Positions 32,680-41,901 of a DNA stretch of 64,000 nt are shown here, piece after piece (positions within the stretch are counted from its first letter, which is position 1; every line of letters starts with the position of its first letter). Where the stretch lies: assembly GCF_009846865.1 (NCBI RefSeq), contig NZ_WUWN01000001.1:62001-126000 (forward strand). Reading direction: 5' to 3'. Origin of the DNA: Puerhibacterium puerhi (GTDB taxonomy: Bacteria; Actinomycetota; Actinomycetes; Actinomycetales; Cellulomonadaceae). A program made the translations under genes and the position numbers. The notes beneath the pieces were generated by a model that saw only the letters and a program-made list of their open reading frames with translations, did not search any database and had not been told where the DNA came from.

Positions 32680-34226
32680 GAGACGCACGCATCCTGGGGG
32701 CTGGCGGACTGCTTGCCGGAGCGCACCACCACGACCTCGACGCAGGTCTGCCCGTCCGGCGACAGCGGCACGGTGACGGTGGTGCCCTCGATGGGCTGGT
32801 AGAGGTTCTCCTCGGTCAGGCTCAGCACGCGCCACGCGTAGCGGTCGCCGTCCTGGGAGTCGGTGGGCGGCTGCCACGTGAACGTCGCACGGTCGCCCGC
32901 CACCGTGCCCTCGAGGCCGCGCACGGCGGGCACGAGCGAGCCGATGTTGTCGCGCGGCGGTCCGGTGGGCGACTCCGTCTGCCGCGCCACGGCGTCGGCA
33001 GCCGGCTCCTCGTCACCCCCGCCGAGCACGCCCCACAGCACGCCGGCGACCGCCACCAGGGCGACGGCGACGCCGACGACGATCCCGAGGCCCCGGCGCG
33101 CCGAACCGGGCTCGGCCGTGGGCGCCGCGGCATCGTCCGGCGCCGCGGCGCGCAGCATGGTGCTGTCCGCCACGGCGTCGTCACCGACGGCGCGGACCTC
33201 GCGCAGCGCCGTCGCCTCGCTCGCCTCGGCCTGCGGCGACCACGCCGGGGTGCTCGCGGGCCGCGGCGCGACCGGCGCCGCCGCCGGGTCGATCGAGGTG
33301 ACGCTGCGCAGGCGGGTGCCGGGCTCGTCGTCGGGCTCCTCCTCCGCGACCTCGCCGGAGTCGTCGAGCAGGTCGATCGGGGTCACGGCGAGCCGCAGCT
33401 CGGTCTGCACGTGCTGCAGGGCGCGGGCGAGCGCCAGCACCGACGGGTAGCGCGACTCGGGTCGCTTGGCCATCGCCGTGGCGAGCACGCGCTCGAGCGA
33501 GGCCGGTACGTCGTCGCGCCCCGTGGGCTGCAGCGGCGCGCGCTCGATGCGCGCGACGAGGTCGGCGCTGCCGTTGGGGCCGCCGGGGACCTCGAACGGC
33601 GAGCGGCCCGCGAGCAGCGTGTAGAGGGTCGCCGCGAGGGCCCACACGTCAGTGGCCACCCCGGAGACCGGCGGGTCGCCGAACGACTCGGGCGGCGACC
33701 ACGGGATCGACATGCCCTCGGCCGCGCGCGCGTCGTCGAGCGTGGACGAGATGCCGAAGTCGGTGAGCACCGGGTGGCCGTAGTCGGTGACGAGGATGTT
33801 GGCCGGCTTGATGTCGCGGTGCAGGATCCCGGCGCGGTGCGCCGTCTCCACCGCGCCGGCGATCTGCACGGCCACCCGCAAAGCCTCGGCGACCGAGAAC
33901 CGCTCCGTGCGGTAGCGCGAGCCGAGGTTGGGGCGCGAGCAGTACTCCATCGCCAGGTACGGGCGCCCGTCCTCGGCGATGGACGCCTCGTACATGGTGA
34001 CGATCGACGGGTGCGTCGACAGCGTCGCCATGAGGTCGGCCTCGGCGTCGAACGCGGCACGCTGGGAGGCGGTGCGCTCGCTGAGCAGCACCTTGACCGC
34101 CACCCGGCGGCGCGGGCGCTGCTGCTGGTACAGGAAGACGTCGGAGAACCCGCCGGACCCGACGAGCGAGACGTACTCGAAGCCCTCGATGCGCGGCGGG
34201 GCGGACGGCGGCCGCTTGCTGCTCAC
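32676..34226 (-). CDS. Transmembrane Ser/Thr protein kinase (PknB-like) with extracellular Fn3-like domain
   Basis: A 516-residue receptor kinase. The catalytic domain (about 17-290) has glycine loop VGSGGFSDVF, VAVK Lys45, HRDIKPANI (Asp138) and DFG 156-158, followed by an APE equivalent (WSPPESF). A 90-residue linker leads to one transmembrane helix (about 385-407: GIVVGVAVALVAVAGVLWGVL). The extracellular tail (EGTVAGDRATFTWQPPTDSQ ... CVEVVVVRSG) resembles a single fibronectin-type domain. Start is GTG. Clustered with three FHA proteins, the FHA-bearing ATPase and a phosphatase, it probably gates secretion by phosphorylation. Confidence 0.93.
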   Translation of the reverse strand: MSSKRPPSAPPRIEGFEYVSLVGSGGFSDVFLYQQQRPRRRVAVKVLLSERTASQRAAFDAEADLMATLSTHPSIVTMYEASIAEDGRPYLAMEYCSRPNLGSRYRTERFSVAEALRVAVQIAGAVETAHRAGILHRDIKPANILVTDYGHPVLTDFGISSTLDDARAAEGMSIPWSPPESFGDPPVSGVATDVWALAATLYTLLAGRSPFEVPGGPNGSADLVARIERAPLQPTGRDDVPASLERVLATAMAKRPESRYPSVLALARALQHVQTELRLAVTPIDLLDDSGEVAEEEPDDEPGTRLRSVTSIDPAAAPVAPRPASTPAWSPQAEASEATALREVRAVGDDAVADSTMLRAAAPDDAAAPTAEPGSARRGLGIVVGVAVALVAVAGVLWGVLGGGDEEPAADAVARQTESPTGPPRDNIGSLVPAVRGLEGTVAGDRATFTWQPPTDSQDGDRYAWRVLSLTEENLYQPIEGTTVTVPLSPDGQTCVEVVVVRSGKQSASPQDACVS

Positions 34227-35890
34227 CAGATCTCCTCGAAGGTCAGGGTCACGCCGTCGCCGAGGTCCACGACGTCGCCGTCGACGACGAGCACGCCCTC
34301 GCCGGGGTGCAGGCGCTGCGGCGGCTGACCCGGCCGCACGAGCGTGGTGCCGTTCGTGGTGGCCATGTCGCTGACCAGCACGTGCCAGCCCTCGAGCCGC
34401 ACCTCCACGTGGGAGCGGGAGATGTCCTGGCTGGGGCTGTCCACCGTGACCAGCCGGGCCGCGTCGCCACCAGCGGTGCGCGGGCCCCGCGGCCGGCGGC
34501 CGACGACGACGGTGCGGTCGAGCTCGACGACCTCGCCGCCGGAGGTGCGCATCCGGCCCAGCCGCGGACGGGGTGCGAGGGCGGCGTCCCCGGTCAGCTC
34601 CGCGCCGCAGGTACGGCACCGTTCCCACGACGGCGGGTTGGCGTGCCCCTGCGGGCAGGTGCGCGCCAGGATCTGCGGACCGGCGGCGGGCTCCGGCGGC
34701 GCGGCGGCGTCCGTGCCGGCCGCGCCGGGCGGGGCCGGCACGGCGGCGCCGCGCAGGCCGGCGACGGCCGAGGACAGCACCGTGTTGCCGTCGTGGTCGA
34801 GGTCGTCCACCGGTGGCCGCGGTGCCGGCGGCGCGGTGGCCGGGGCAGGGGCAGGGGCAGGAGCAGGAGCAGGGGCGGGCGGCGCCACCGGCGAGGCGTC
34901 CCAGACCTTCGGGACGCCCGCGAGGACGCCGGGCGGCGGCTCGGGCAGGCCGGCGGGCGCGGCCGGCGCGGGCGCAGCGGGGACGGGAGCAGCCCCCGGG
35001 GGGTCGACGGGCGGGGCGACAGTGGTGGGATCCGGCTCGGGCGCGGCCGGCGGGGCGAACGACGGCGCGGACGGCGCGGCGTGCGCTGCCCCGTCCGCGT
35101 CGTCGGGCTCGCCGGGATCCTCGGACTCCTCGGGGCGCACGGCCGCGGCCTCCACGCCGCGCATCACGGTCTGCCCCCACAGGTGCCCGTAGGTCTCCTC
35201 GACGGGGTCGTCCGCCGGCGTCCCGACGGCGGCCGCGGCGTCGGGCAGGGCCGTGGCGTCGGGCAGGGCCGCGGCGGGCGCGACGGTGCCGACGGTGCCA
35301 CCGATGGTGCTGTGCTCGGGCAGCAGGGTGTCGGGCGAGGCCTCGGCGCCCGCCGCGGGCCGCGCGGCGAGCACGGTGGCTTCCTCGGGCACCGCCGCCG
35401 GCTCGCCGACGGCGGCCGAGCCGGCCGGGAGGGCCGGGCGCACGCCCACGGCGCCCGCCGCGACGACGCCGCCGGCCAGCGGCCACGTGCCCTGCACCGG
35501 CAGCAGCCCGGTGCCGCCGTCGACCCGCACGGTGAGCCCGGCCACGCCGGGCACCGTCCGTTCGGACCACGTGGCCACGCCCACGCCGTCGACGGTCACG
35601 GCGCCGCCGTCGAGCGTCTCGAGCTCGACGGCGCAGGCGCCGCGCACCAGGACGTGGGCGTCGCCGGCCCGGAGCACGGCCACCGCGAACGGCGGCACGC
35701 GGTGCATCCCGCCCACGCCGTCCGTGAGCACGTGCAGGGCGTCGACGACGCCCGGCTCGGCGTCCTGCGCGGGGTCGAGCGCCTCCCACAGGCGGTCCAG
35801 CACGCCGGGCTCCGGCGGCTGCCGCAGCGCGACGACGACGTCGCCCCGCACGACGGCGCGACCCGCCCCGGCGGCGTAGCGCACACCCAT
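34223..35890 (-). CDS. FHA-domain protein with zinc-ribbon and long Pro/Ala linker
   Basis: A 555-residue cytoplasmic protein. An N-terminal beta-rich domain (about 1-150; RYAAGAGRAVVRGDVVVALR) precedes a long Ala/Pro/Glu-rich disordered linker that includes a PAPAPAPAPAP stretch. A zinc-ribbon-like element (CPQGH ... CRTCGAEL) near 435-460 and a C-terminal FHA domain (VVVGRRPRG, ISRSHVEVRLEGWHVLVSD, TNGTTLVRP) follow. The FHA domain should bind phosphothreonine made by the adjacent kinase. ATG preceded by GAGGGG. Its stop overlaps the kinase start. Confidence 0.88.
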   Translation of the reverse strand: MGVRYAAGAGRAVVRGDVVVALRQPPEPGVLDRLWEALDPAQDAEPGVVDALHVLTDGVGGMHRVPPFAVAVLRAGDAHVLVRGACAVELETLDGGAVTVDGVGVATWSERTVPGVAGLTVRVDGGTGLLPVQGTWPLAGGVVAAGAVGVRPALPAGSAAVGEPAAVPEEATVLAARPAAGAEASPDTLLPEHSTIGGTVGTVAPAAALPDATALPDAAAAVGTPADDPVEETYGHLWGQTVMRGVEAAAVRPEESEDPGEPDDADGAAHAAPSAPSFAPPAAPEPDPTTVAPPVDPPGAAPVPAAPAPAAPAGLPEPPPGVLAGVPKVWDASPVAPPAPAPAPAPAPAPATAPPAPRPPVDDLDHDGNTVLSSAVAGLRGAAVPAPPGAAGTDAAAPPEPAAGPQILARTCPQGHANPPSWERCRTCGAELTGDAALAPRPRLGRMRTSGGEVVELDRTVVVGRRPRGPRTAGGDAARLVTVDSPSQDISRSHVEVRLEGWHVLVSDMATTNGTTLVRPGQPPQRLHPGEGVLVVDGDVVDLGDGVTLTFEEIW

Positions 35891-35937
35891 GTCTCGGTCC
35901 CCTCCTTCGACGTGCCGCCCGTCCGGACCGCGCGGCC

Positions 35938-36756
35938 TCACCGGCCGGCCCCGACCGCGGCCGCGCGAGGACGCGTGTCCTCGTCCGCGTCGTCGCCGGG
36001 CAGCCCGCCCCCGGGCGCCTGGGACAGCGCGACGGCGTCCACGACGACGACGGTGATGTTATCCCGGCCGCCCGCGGCGAGGGCCTCGGCCACCAGGCGG
36101 TCCGCGGCGGCCTGCGCGTCGGGCGTCTCGCGCAGCACGTGCGCGACCCGCTCGTCGGTGAGCTCGCTGGTCAGGCCGTCGGAGCAGACGAGCACCCGGT
36201 CGTGGGACTCGACGGGCACGAACCAGAGGTCGGGCTGCGGGGCGTCGAGGGACCCGAGGGCGCGGGTGACGACGTGCCGGCGCGGGTGCGTCATCGCCTC
36301 GGCGCGCGTGATCATCCCGGCGTCCACCATCTCCTGGACCTCGGAGTGGTCCACGCTGACCTGCTCGAGCCGGCCGCGGGTCATCAGGTAGGTGCGCGAG
36401 TCGCCGAGGTTGACCACGAGCCACTGCGGCACCCCGTCGACCTCGGTGAGCACGACGCCCGAGACGGTCGTGCCCGCGCCGCGGCCGGGCTGCGTCGCGA
36501 TGGCCCGCACGCGCTCGTGCGCCGCGGCGAGCACCTGCGCGACGTCGTCGCGGCCCACGGGACCCCGCGCGCCGAGCCCGCCGAGCACGTCGACGGCCGT
36601 GGTGCTGGCGACCTCGCCGGCGTCGTGCCCGCCCATGCCGTCGGCGACCAGGAAGAGCGACGGCGTCACGAGGTAGCGGTCCTCGTTGAGCGTGCGACGC
36701 GCCCCGCGGTGCGTCGCCGCGCCCCACGCCAGGACGACCCCCTCGGCGCCGCTCAT
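35938..36756 (-). CDS. PP2C-type Ser/Thr phosphatase
   Basis: Counterpart of the kinase, 272 residues. It has the PPM metal-binding motifs in order: RTLNEDRYL, VADGMGGHDAGEVAS, VNLGDSRTYLM, LVCSDGLTSEL and GGRDNITVVVV. It is a soluble, single-domain enzyme with a disordered C-terminal tail. ATG overlaps the stop of the RDD-FHA gene by 4 bp. Confidence 0.95.
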   Translation of the reverse strand: MSGAEGVVLAWGAATHRGARRTLNEDRYLVTPSLFLVADGMGGHDAGEVASTTAVDVLGGLGARGPVGRDDVAQVLAAAHERVRAIATQPGRGAGTTVSGVVLTEVDGVPQWLVVNLGDSRTYLMTRGRLEQVSVDHSEVQEMVDAGMITRAEAMTHPRRHVVTRALGSLDAPQPDLWFVPVESHDRVLVCSDGLTSELTDERVAHVLRETPDAQAAADRLVAEALAAGGRDNITVVVVDAVALSQAPGGGLPGDDADEDTRPRAAAVGAGR

Positions 36757-38072
36757 GCTTCCCCCACCCGTGCCTCCCCCGTCGGGCTCGCCTCCCGCGC
36801 GGTCACGCGGTACTCCCCGAGGTGGATCGACGCGCCCGCCGGCACCCGCACCCGGGCGCCCGGCTCGACGACGCGCGGCGGCGCCCCGGGCGCCGAGACG
36901 ACAGTGCCGTTGGTCGAGCCGCGGTCGCTGACCCACAACCCACCGTGGTCGACGCCGAGCTCCGCGTGGGTCTTGGAGACCGACCGCCGCGGGTCGTCGA
37001 GCGGCAGCAGCGCCCAGCCGCCGTCGGCGGCCTGCGGGTCACGTCCGACGAGCGTGGGCCCGGCGACGACGTGCACCGCGCCGGTGGGCAGCTCGAGCGG
37101 CACGGGGCGCACGGGCGCCGCCGTGAGCCGCGCCCCGCCGTCGGGCACGCCGGCGGCCGCCGGGGCGGACAGCCGCGTCGCGTCCCACCCCTCCTCCTCG
37201 GGCTCCGGCTGCGCGGGCCCAAGCTGCGCGGGCCCCGGGTGCGCGGGCGTCGCGGCCGCGGCGGCAGACGGCGCGGGGGCCGGCGTCGCGGACCCGCCCG
37301 GCACGCCGGTGACGATGCCGTCCGCGGGCGGCGCCCCGACGGGGAACGCCCACGGGTCGGCCGGCGCTGCGGCAGCCGGTCGGGCGGCGGCCGGCCGGGC
37401 GGCCGCCGGGCGTGGCTCCCGGCCCGCGGCGCGCACGACGACGGACCGCGCCGCCCTGTCGTGCCAGCCCTGCAGCCGGCCGCCGGCGTCGAACAACGGG
37501 CTCAGGAGCACCAAGACCCAGCCGAGGCCGAGCACCAGGGACCCGAGGCCCACGACCAGCGAGCGCAGCACCGCGCGGCCGAACCCGATCGGCCGGCGGG
37601 AGTCCTGGTCCACCGTGCGCACGCCGAGCACGCGCCCGCCCACGGCAGCGCCCGTGCGCCCCTCCCATGCGCACAGCCCGAGCCAGAGCGCCAGGGACAG
37701 GAGCCCGGCACCGAGGTACCAGCCGGCCAGGGCGGCGAGCAGGTCGGCCGCGCCCGCCGGCGTCGTCGCCGCGGCCAGGCCGTCGCCCGTCACTGCCGTC
37801 CCGACCACGAGGACCAGCCACGGCGGCACCGACGCGGCCAGGGCGTCCAGCACCGCGACCGCGAACCGCCGGCCCACGCCGGCGAGCGGCGCCGGCGCCT
37901 CCTCGGCCGGGGGCGTCCCCCGGCGGGTGGCGGCGACGAGCTCCGGCTCCGTCGTCGTCCCGACCGGGTGCTCCGCCCCCCGCGCGGCACCGTCGCCGCG
38001 CGGCGTGCCGCAGACCGTGCAGAACGGCCCCGGCGCGGCCTGCGGCGACCCGCAGACGTCGCACACGCTCAT
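36753..38072 (-). CDS. RDD membrane protein with N-terminal zinc-ribbon and C-terminal FHA domain
   Basis: A 439-residue protein. The N terminus is a double-Cys zinc-ribbon (CDVCG ... CTVCG). An RDD-type membrane domain follows (about 65-215; GVGRRFAVAVLDALAAS, VGGRVLGVRTVDQDSRRPIGF). Next come an Ala/Pro-rich linker with a RPAAARPAAARPAAAAP repeat and a C-terminal FHA domain (LVGRDPQAAD, SVSKTHAELGVDHGGLWVSD, STNGTVV). The FHA domain could recruit phosphorylated partners to the membrane. Stop and start overlap both neighbours by 4 bp. Confidence 0.9.
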   Translation of the reverse strand: MSVCDVCGSPQAAPGPFCTVCGTPRGDGAARGAEHPVGTTTEPELVAATRRGTPPAEEAPAPLAGVGRRFAVAVLDALAASVPPWLVLVVGTAVTGDGLAAATTPAGAADLLAALAGWYLGAGLLSLALWLGLCAWEGRTGAAVGGRVLGVRTVDQDSRRPIGFGRAVLRSLVVGLGSLVLGLGWVLVLLSPLFDAGGRLQGWHDRAARSVVVRAAGREPRPAAARPAAARPAAAAPADPWAFPVGAPPADGIVTGVPGGSATPAPAPSAAAAATPAHPGPAQLGPAQPEPEEEGWDATRLSAPAAAGVPDGGARLTAAPVRPVPLELPTGAVHVVAGPTLVGRDPQAADGGWALLPLDDPRRSVSKTHAELGVDHGGLWVSDRGSTNGTVVSAPGAPPRVVEPGARVRVPAGASIHLGEYRVTAREASPTGEARVGEA

Positions 38073-40600
38073 GCCTCTCCCTTCGTCTCGCCGTCGGTCC
38101 CGGGCTGCCCCGGGCCGCCGGACGGCTTGCGTCGCACCAGGTCGCGCAGCGCCGCCCACCCGCGGGCACCGCGCAGGGAGCGCAGCGACAGGCGCGCGCG
38201 CCACCGCTGCCGCCGGGGGACGCGGGCGTGCAGGCCGCCGAGCAGCGCCTCGACCTCGGCCCAGTACGCCTCGACCTCCTGGGCCGTGGGCTCGGCGGCG
38301 CCGAACACCGTGGCGTCGGCCCGGTGGGCCAGCGGCACCGTCTCCGGCGCCTCGAGCGTGGCGACCAGCACGCCGGCGGCCTCGCGGCGCGTCGCGCCCT
38401 GCGGCACCGCCGCGCCGAGGTCCGTGGCGGCGTCGAGCACCTCGCGCCAGCCGCCCGCCACGCGGTCGGACGGCCGGCCCGCGGTGCGGCGGACCAGCCG
38501 CCGGCGCGCCTTGAGCGCCAGGATCAGCAGCACCGGCGCCAGCAGCACCGCCAGCGGGATCAGCACGGCCGCGGCGATGCGCGCGGCCAGGCCCCAGTCG
38601 AAGCCCTCGGTGTCCTGCTCCTCGTCGTCCTCGTCCTGGACGTCGCCGGGCACGGCGTCGGCCGGCTCCTCCGGCGGCTCGGGGTCCTCGAGCACCGGGG
38701 GCTTGGGGACCTCCTCGCTCTTAAGCTCGGGCTGGATCTTGTTGTCCTCGTCCGGGATCGCGTCGATCGGCGCCCAGCCGTAGCCCTCGAACGGCACCTC
38801 GACCCAGGCGTGGACGTCGGCGCCGGTGACCGTGTAGCTCTCGCCGTCCTTGCGGGTGTCGGTCTCCGGGTCGGCGTAGAAGCCCATCACCACCCGGGCC
38901 GGGATGCCCGCCTGCTGCGCCATGAGGGCGAGCGCGACGGCGAACTGCTCGTCGTCGCCCACCATCTCGTCGTCCGCGAGCAGCGAGTCGACGCGGTCGG
39001 CCGAGTGCCCGGGCCGCGACGGCGCCTGGTCCTCCAGTCCGCTGGAGAAGATGCCCGAGGCCACGAGCCCGTCGCGCAGCGCGAACAGCCGCTCGACCGG
39101 GTCGGTCTCCTCCCCCATGAACTGCGCGGCCTTGGCGGCGACCGAGCCCGGCACGGCGTCCTCCGGCAGCGGGGGCAGCGGCGTGTCCTCCACGATCTCG
39201 CCGGACCGCAGGTCCTCCTCGGTGGGCGGCGGCGCGACCTGGGCGCGCAGGCGGTAGCCGTCGCCCGGCCGCAGCCCGGCCGTGACCAGCGCGGTGCGCG
39301 TGGTGACGTTGTAGTACGTCGAGTCGGCGAGCTGATCGACGCGGTCGCCGGTCCACGTGATGCCGGTGAGGCTGCCGGCGTCCGGCACCCACACGCCGGC
39401 GTAGCCGAGCACCTCGACCTCGAGCTCGCGGCTCGGCGTGGTGTCCGCCGTGGCGATCTCCTCGCCCGCGCGGGTGTAGACGCCCGAGCCGGGCTGGTCG
39501 CTCGAGGCGTCGTAGACGACGCCGTCGTAGGTGTCGAGCGTGGCCAGCCGCAGCCGCGCCCCGGCGGGCAGCCCCTCGACGCGCAGCAGCTCGTCCTCGC
39601 GCTGCTCCTTGGCGAACTTGCGGAAGCCCACGAGCGGGCTGACGAACTCGTGCAGGTCGAGCGGCGGCGTGATGACGTCGCGCACGACCGTGCGGGGCGC
39701 GGCCGGCAGCAGCACGGGTGCGACGAGCGCCGCTGCGACCGCGCCGACGCCGAGGATCGTGGCGCCGGTGCGCAGGCGGTACCAGCGCAGGCGGCGGCTC
39801 GCCTCGCGGCTCGAGTCGGTGAGCACCGAGTGGCTGCCCACGCGGGCCTCGATCACCCGCAGCGCGCCCCACAGCAGGCCGACGACGCCGGCCACCAGGC
39901 CCTGGACCACCGGCAGCGCGGGCTCGACGGTGCCGAGCAGGATCGTGGCCACCAGGCCGGCCGCCACGGGCAGCAGCGCGAACGCCGCCAGCCGGGCGCG
40001 CCACGCGACGGTGCCGGCCACGACGGCGACGAGGTAGAGCACGCAGAACGGCACCACCGCGAGGTCCGGGAAGGAGTGCAGCGGCGGCACCGTGGTGACG
40101 AACTCCTTCCACCCGTGCACGGAGCCGAGCGCGAGCTCGCGGACCGTGCCCAGGGTGGGCAGCACGCCGCCGACCGTGGTGCCCGGCAGCGCGAGCGCGC
40201 CGCCGAGCAGCAGGTAGGCGGCGACGGTGGCCGCCGCCACGGGCAGGAGGGGCCAGCGGCGCCAGGCGCCGAGCCAGGCGACGAGCAGGCCGAGCAGCGC
40301 GCCGCCGACCGCGGGGCGCAGGTAGCCGGTCGTGCCCCACACGGGACCGAAGCCGACGACGACCGTGCCGAGCAGGAGCAGCAGCGCCAGGCCGTCGCCG
40401 GCGCCCGCCGGGGTGACGGCGCGGGGCGCCGCGTCGCCGGCGGAGCGCGTGGTCGCACCGCGCCGGGTGGTGGAGCCCGTGCGGTCCGACGGGCGCAGCC
40501 GGCGCGAGGCGCGGGTGCCGGTGCCGGTGCTCGTGCTCGTGCCGGTCGCCCCGGCGGTCGACTCCGGCGCGGGGGTCGGGGAGCTGGTGCGGTCGCTCAT
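38069..40600 (-). CDS. Transglutaminase-like membrane protein (TgpA type) lacking the catalytic Cys
   Basis: An 843-residue protein. A Ser/Thr/Arg-rich N terminus precedes six or so helices (about 60-280). A large extracytoplasmic part with a transglutaminase-core domain follows, then another helix (about 660-690) and a cytoplasmic tail. In the core the usual GYCEQFA reads GDDEQFAVALALMAQQAGIP, so the catalytic Cys is Asp. The His (ADVHAWVEVPFEGYGWAPID) and following Asp remain. It is probably a non-enzymatic binding fold or uses other chemistry. It forms the common MoxR-DUF58-transglutaminase trio with the next two genes. Confidence 0.9.
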   Translation of the reverse strand: MSDRTSSPTPAPESTAGATGTSTSTGTGTRASRRLRPSDRTGSTTRRGATTRSAGDAAPRAVTPAGAGDGLALLLLLGTVVVGFGPVWGTTGYLRPAVGGALLGLLVAWLGAWRRWPLLPVAAATVAAYLLLGGALALPGTTVGGVLPTLGTVRELALGSVHGWKEFVTTVPPLHSFPDLAVVPFCVLYLVAVVAGTVAWRARLAAFALLPVAAGLVATILLGTVEPALPVVQGLVAGVVGLLWGALRVIEARVGSHSVLTDSSREASRRLRWYRLRTGATILGVGAVAAALVAPVLLPAAPRTVVRDVITPPLDLHEFVSPLVGFRKFAKEQREDELLRVEGLPAGARLRLATLDTYDGVVYDASSDQPGSGVYTRAGEEIATADTTPSRELEVEVLGYAGVWVPDAGSLTGITWTGDRVDQLADSTYYNVTTRTALVTAGLRPGDGYRLRAQVAPPPTEEDLRSGEIVEDTPLPPLPEDAVPGSVAAKAAQFMGEETDPVERLFALRDGLVASGIFSSGLEDQAPSRPGHSADRVDSLLADDEMVGDDEQFAVALALMAQQAGIPARVVMGFYADPETDTRKDGESYTVTGADVHAWVEVPFEGYGWAPIDAIPDEDNKIQPELKSEEVPKPPVLEDPEPPEEPADAVPGDVQDEDDEEQDTEGFDWGLAARIAAAVLIPLAVLLAPVLLILALKARRRLVRRTAGRPSDRVAGGWREVLDAATDLGAAVPQGATRREAAGVLVATLEAPETVPLAHRADATVFGAAEPTAQEVEAYWAEVEALLGGLHARVPRRQRWRARLSLRSLRGARGWAALRDLVRRKPSGGPGQPGTDGETKGEA

Positions 40601-41901
40601 GCGTCGCTCAGCCTCCGCATGGCCAGGGGCAGCTCGCCGAGGCTGCCGAGGGTGAGCACCGTCAGCTCCGCGACGGTGTCGCGGCTCATCGCCGCGCCGG
40701 GCACGCACTGCAGCGCCATGACGTGCACCTCCTGGGGCAGGCGGGCCGAGGCGGCCCGCAGCTCGCGCGCGCCGACGCCGCTGCCGACGACGAAGGCCAC
40801 GACGGACGCGTCCCCCACCGTGGCGCCAGCGACGCGTGCGACGTCGACGAGCCGGGTGCTCGAGGGCACCGCCTCGACGCGCGCGAGGTCGTCGAGCAGG
40901 CGCGTGCGGTCGTCGCCGCGCAGGCGGCCGTCGTTGACCAGCACGGTGACGCCGCGGTCCTCGCGGATCGCCTGCAGCCCCAGCGAGCCGCAGACGCTCA
41001 CGGCGAGCTCGAACTCGTCGTCGCCGGCGTAGTCCTCCGCGCGCGTGGAGAGCAGCACCGCGAGGTGGGACCGGCGGGTCTCCTCGAACTGGCGGACCAT
41101 GAGCTGGCCGGTGCGGGCGGTGGTCTTCCAGTGGATGTGCCGGCGGTCGTCGCCGGGCACGTAGTCGCGCAGGGCGTGGAACGACACGTCGGAGTTGGAG
41201 ATGTCCTGCGTGACGCGGCCCTCGAGGTCCTTGAGGAAGCCCGTCGAGGACCCGGCGAGGCTCTTGACGACCGGGTGGACGAACAGCTCCTCGCGGTCGG
41301 TCAGGCGCACCTCCCGGCGCAGCAGCCCCAGCGGGTCGGCGCGCACGGAGCGCACCGGGCCGACCGTGATGACCGAGCGGCGGCGGGTGGGGACGGTGAA
41401 GATCTCCTCGTGGGCGGCGCCGGCGGCCAGGCGCGGCACCGGGAACGCGGCGGCGCCGGTGCCGACGGGCACCTCCATGACCGACGGCAGCAGCGCCCGC
41501 GACGACTCGTTGCGCACGTCGAGACGGCCCACGGCGCGGTCGCCGACGGTGACGCGGCGCTGGGCGAGGTCGAGCCCGACGGTGTAGCGGAAGCGCCCCA
41601 GCACGAACCCGACGGCGGCGAGCAGCGCCACCGTGAGCAGCACCGCGACCACCAGCAGCTCGAGCCAGGAGAACGCCAGCCCGAGCGCCCAGGCCACCGC
41701 GGCGGCCAGCAGCACCGCCCAGCCGTAGGGGCTCACCGCCGAGGCCACCGGGCCCACGACGGGACGGGCCGCCTCGCCGACGCGCCGGGCGGCGGCGTCG
41801 ACCCGCTCCAGCGCCGGACGCACGGCCCGCCCGGCGGCGCGCCACGCGCCGCGCGCTGCCCCGCGGGCGGCGGCGGCCCGCCCGGTCCTGCCCTGCGTCA
41901 T
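40597..41901 (-). CDS. DUF58 domain protein
   Basis: A 434-residue protein. A basic N terminus (about 1-55) precedes two transmembrane helices (about 57-100), a beta-rich region, and the DUF58 domain with the signature RDYVPGDDRRHIHWKTTARTG. Residues after it (MVRQFEETRRSHLAVLLSTR) resemble a vWA-like fold. DUF58 proteins work with MoxR AAA+ ATPases, encoded next door with a 4-bp overlap, in assembling or activating other proteins; the client here may be the secretion machinery or the giant surface proteins. Confidence 0.93.
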   Translation of the reverse strand: MTQGRTGRAAAARGAARGAWRAAGRAVRPALERVDAAARRVGEAARPVVGPVASAVSPYGWAVLLAAAVAWALGLAFSWLELLVVAVLLTVALLAAVGFVLGRFRYTVGLDLAQRRVTVGDRAVGRLDVRNESSRALLPSVMEVPVGTGAAAFPVPRLAAGAAHEEIFTVPTRRRSVITVGPVRSVRADPLGLLRREVRLTDREELFVHPVVKSLAGSSTGFLKDLEGRVTQDISNSDVSFHALRDYVPGDDRRHIHWKTTARTGQLMVRQFEETRRSHLAVLLSTRAEDYAGDDEFELAVSVCGSLGLQAIREDRGVTVLVNDGRLRGDDRTRLLDDLARVEAVPSSTRLVDVARVAGATVGDASVVAFVVGSGVGARELRAASARLPQEVHVMALQCVPGAAMSRDTVAELTVLTLGSLGELPLAMRRLSDA

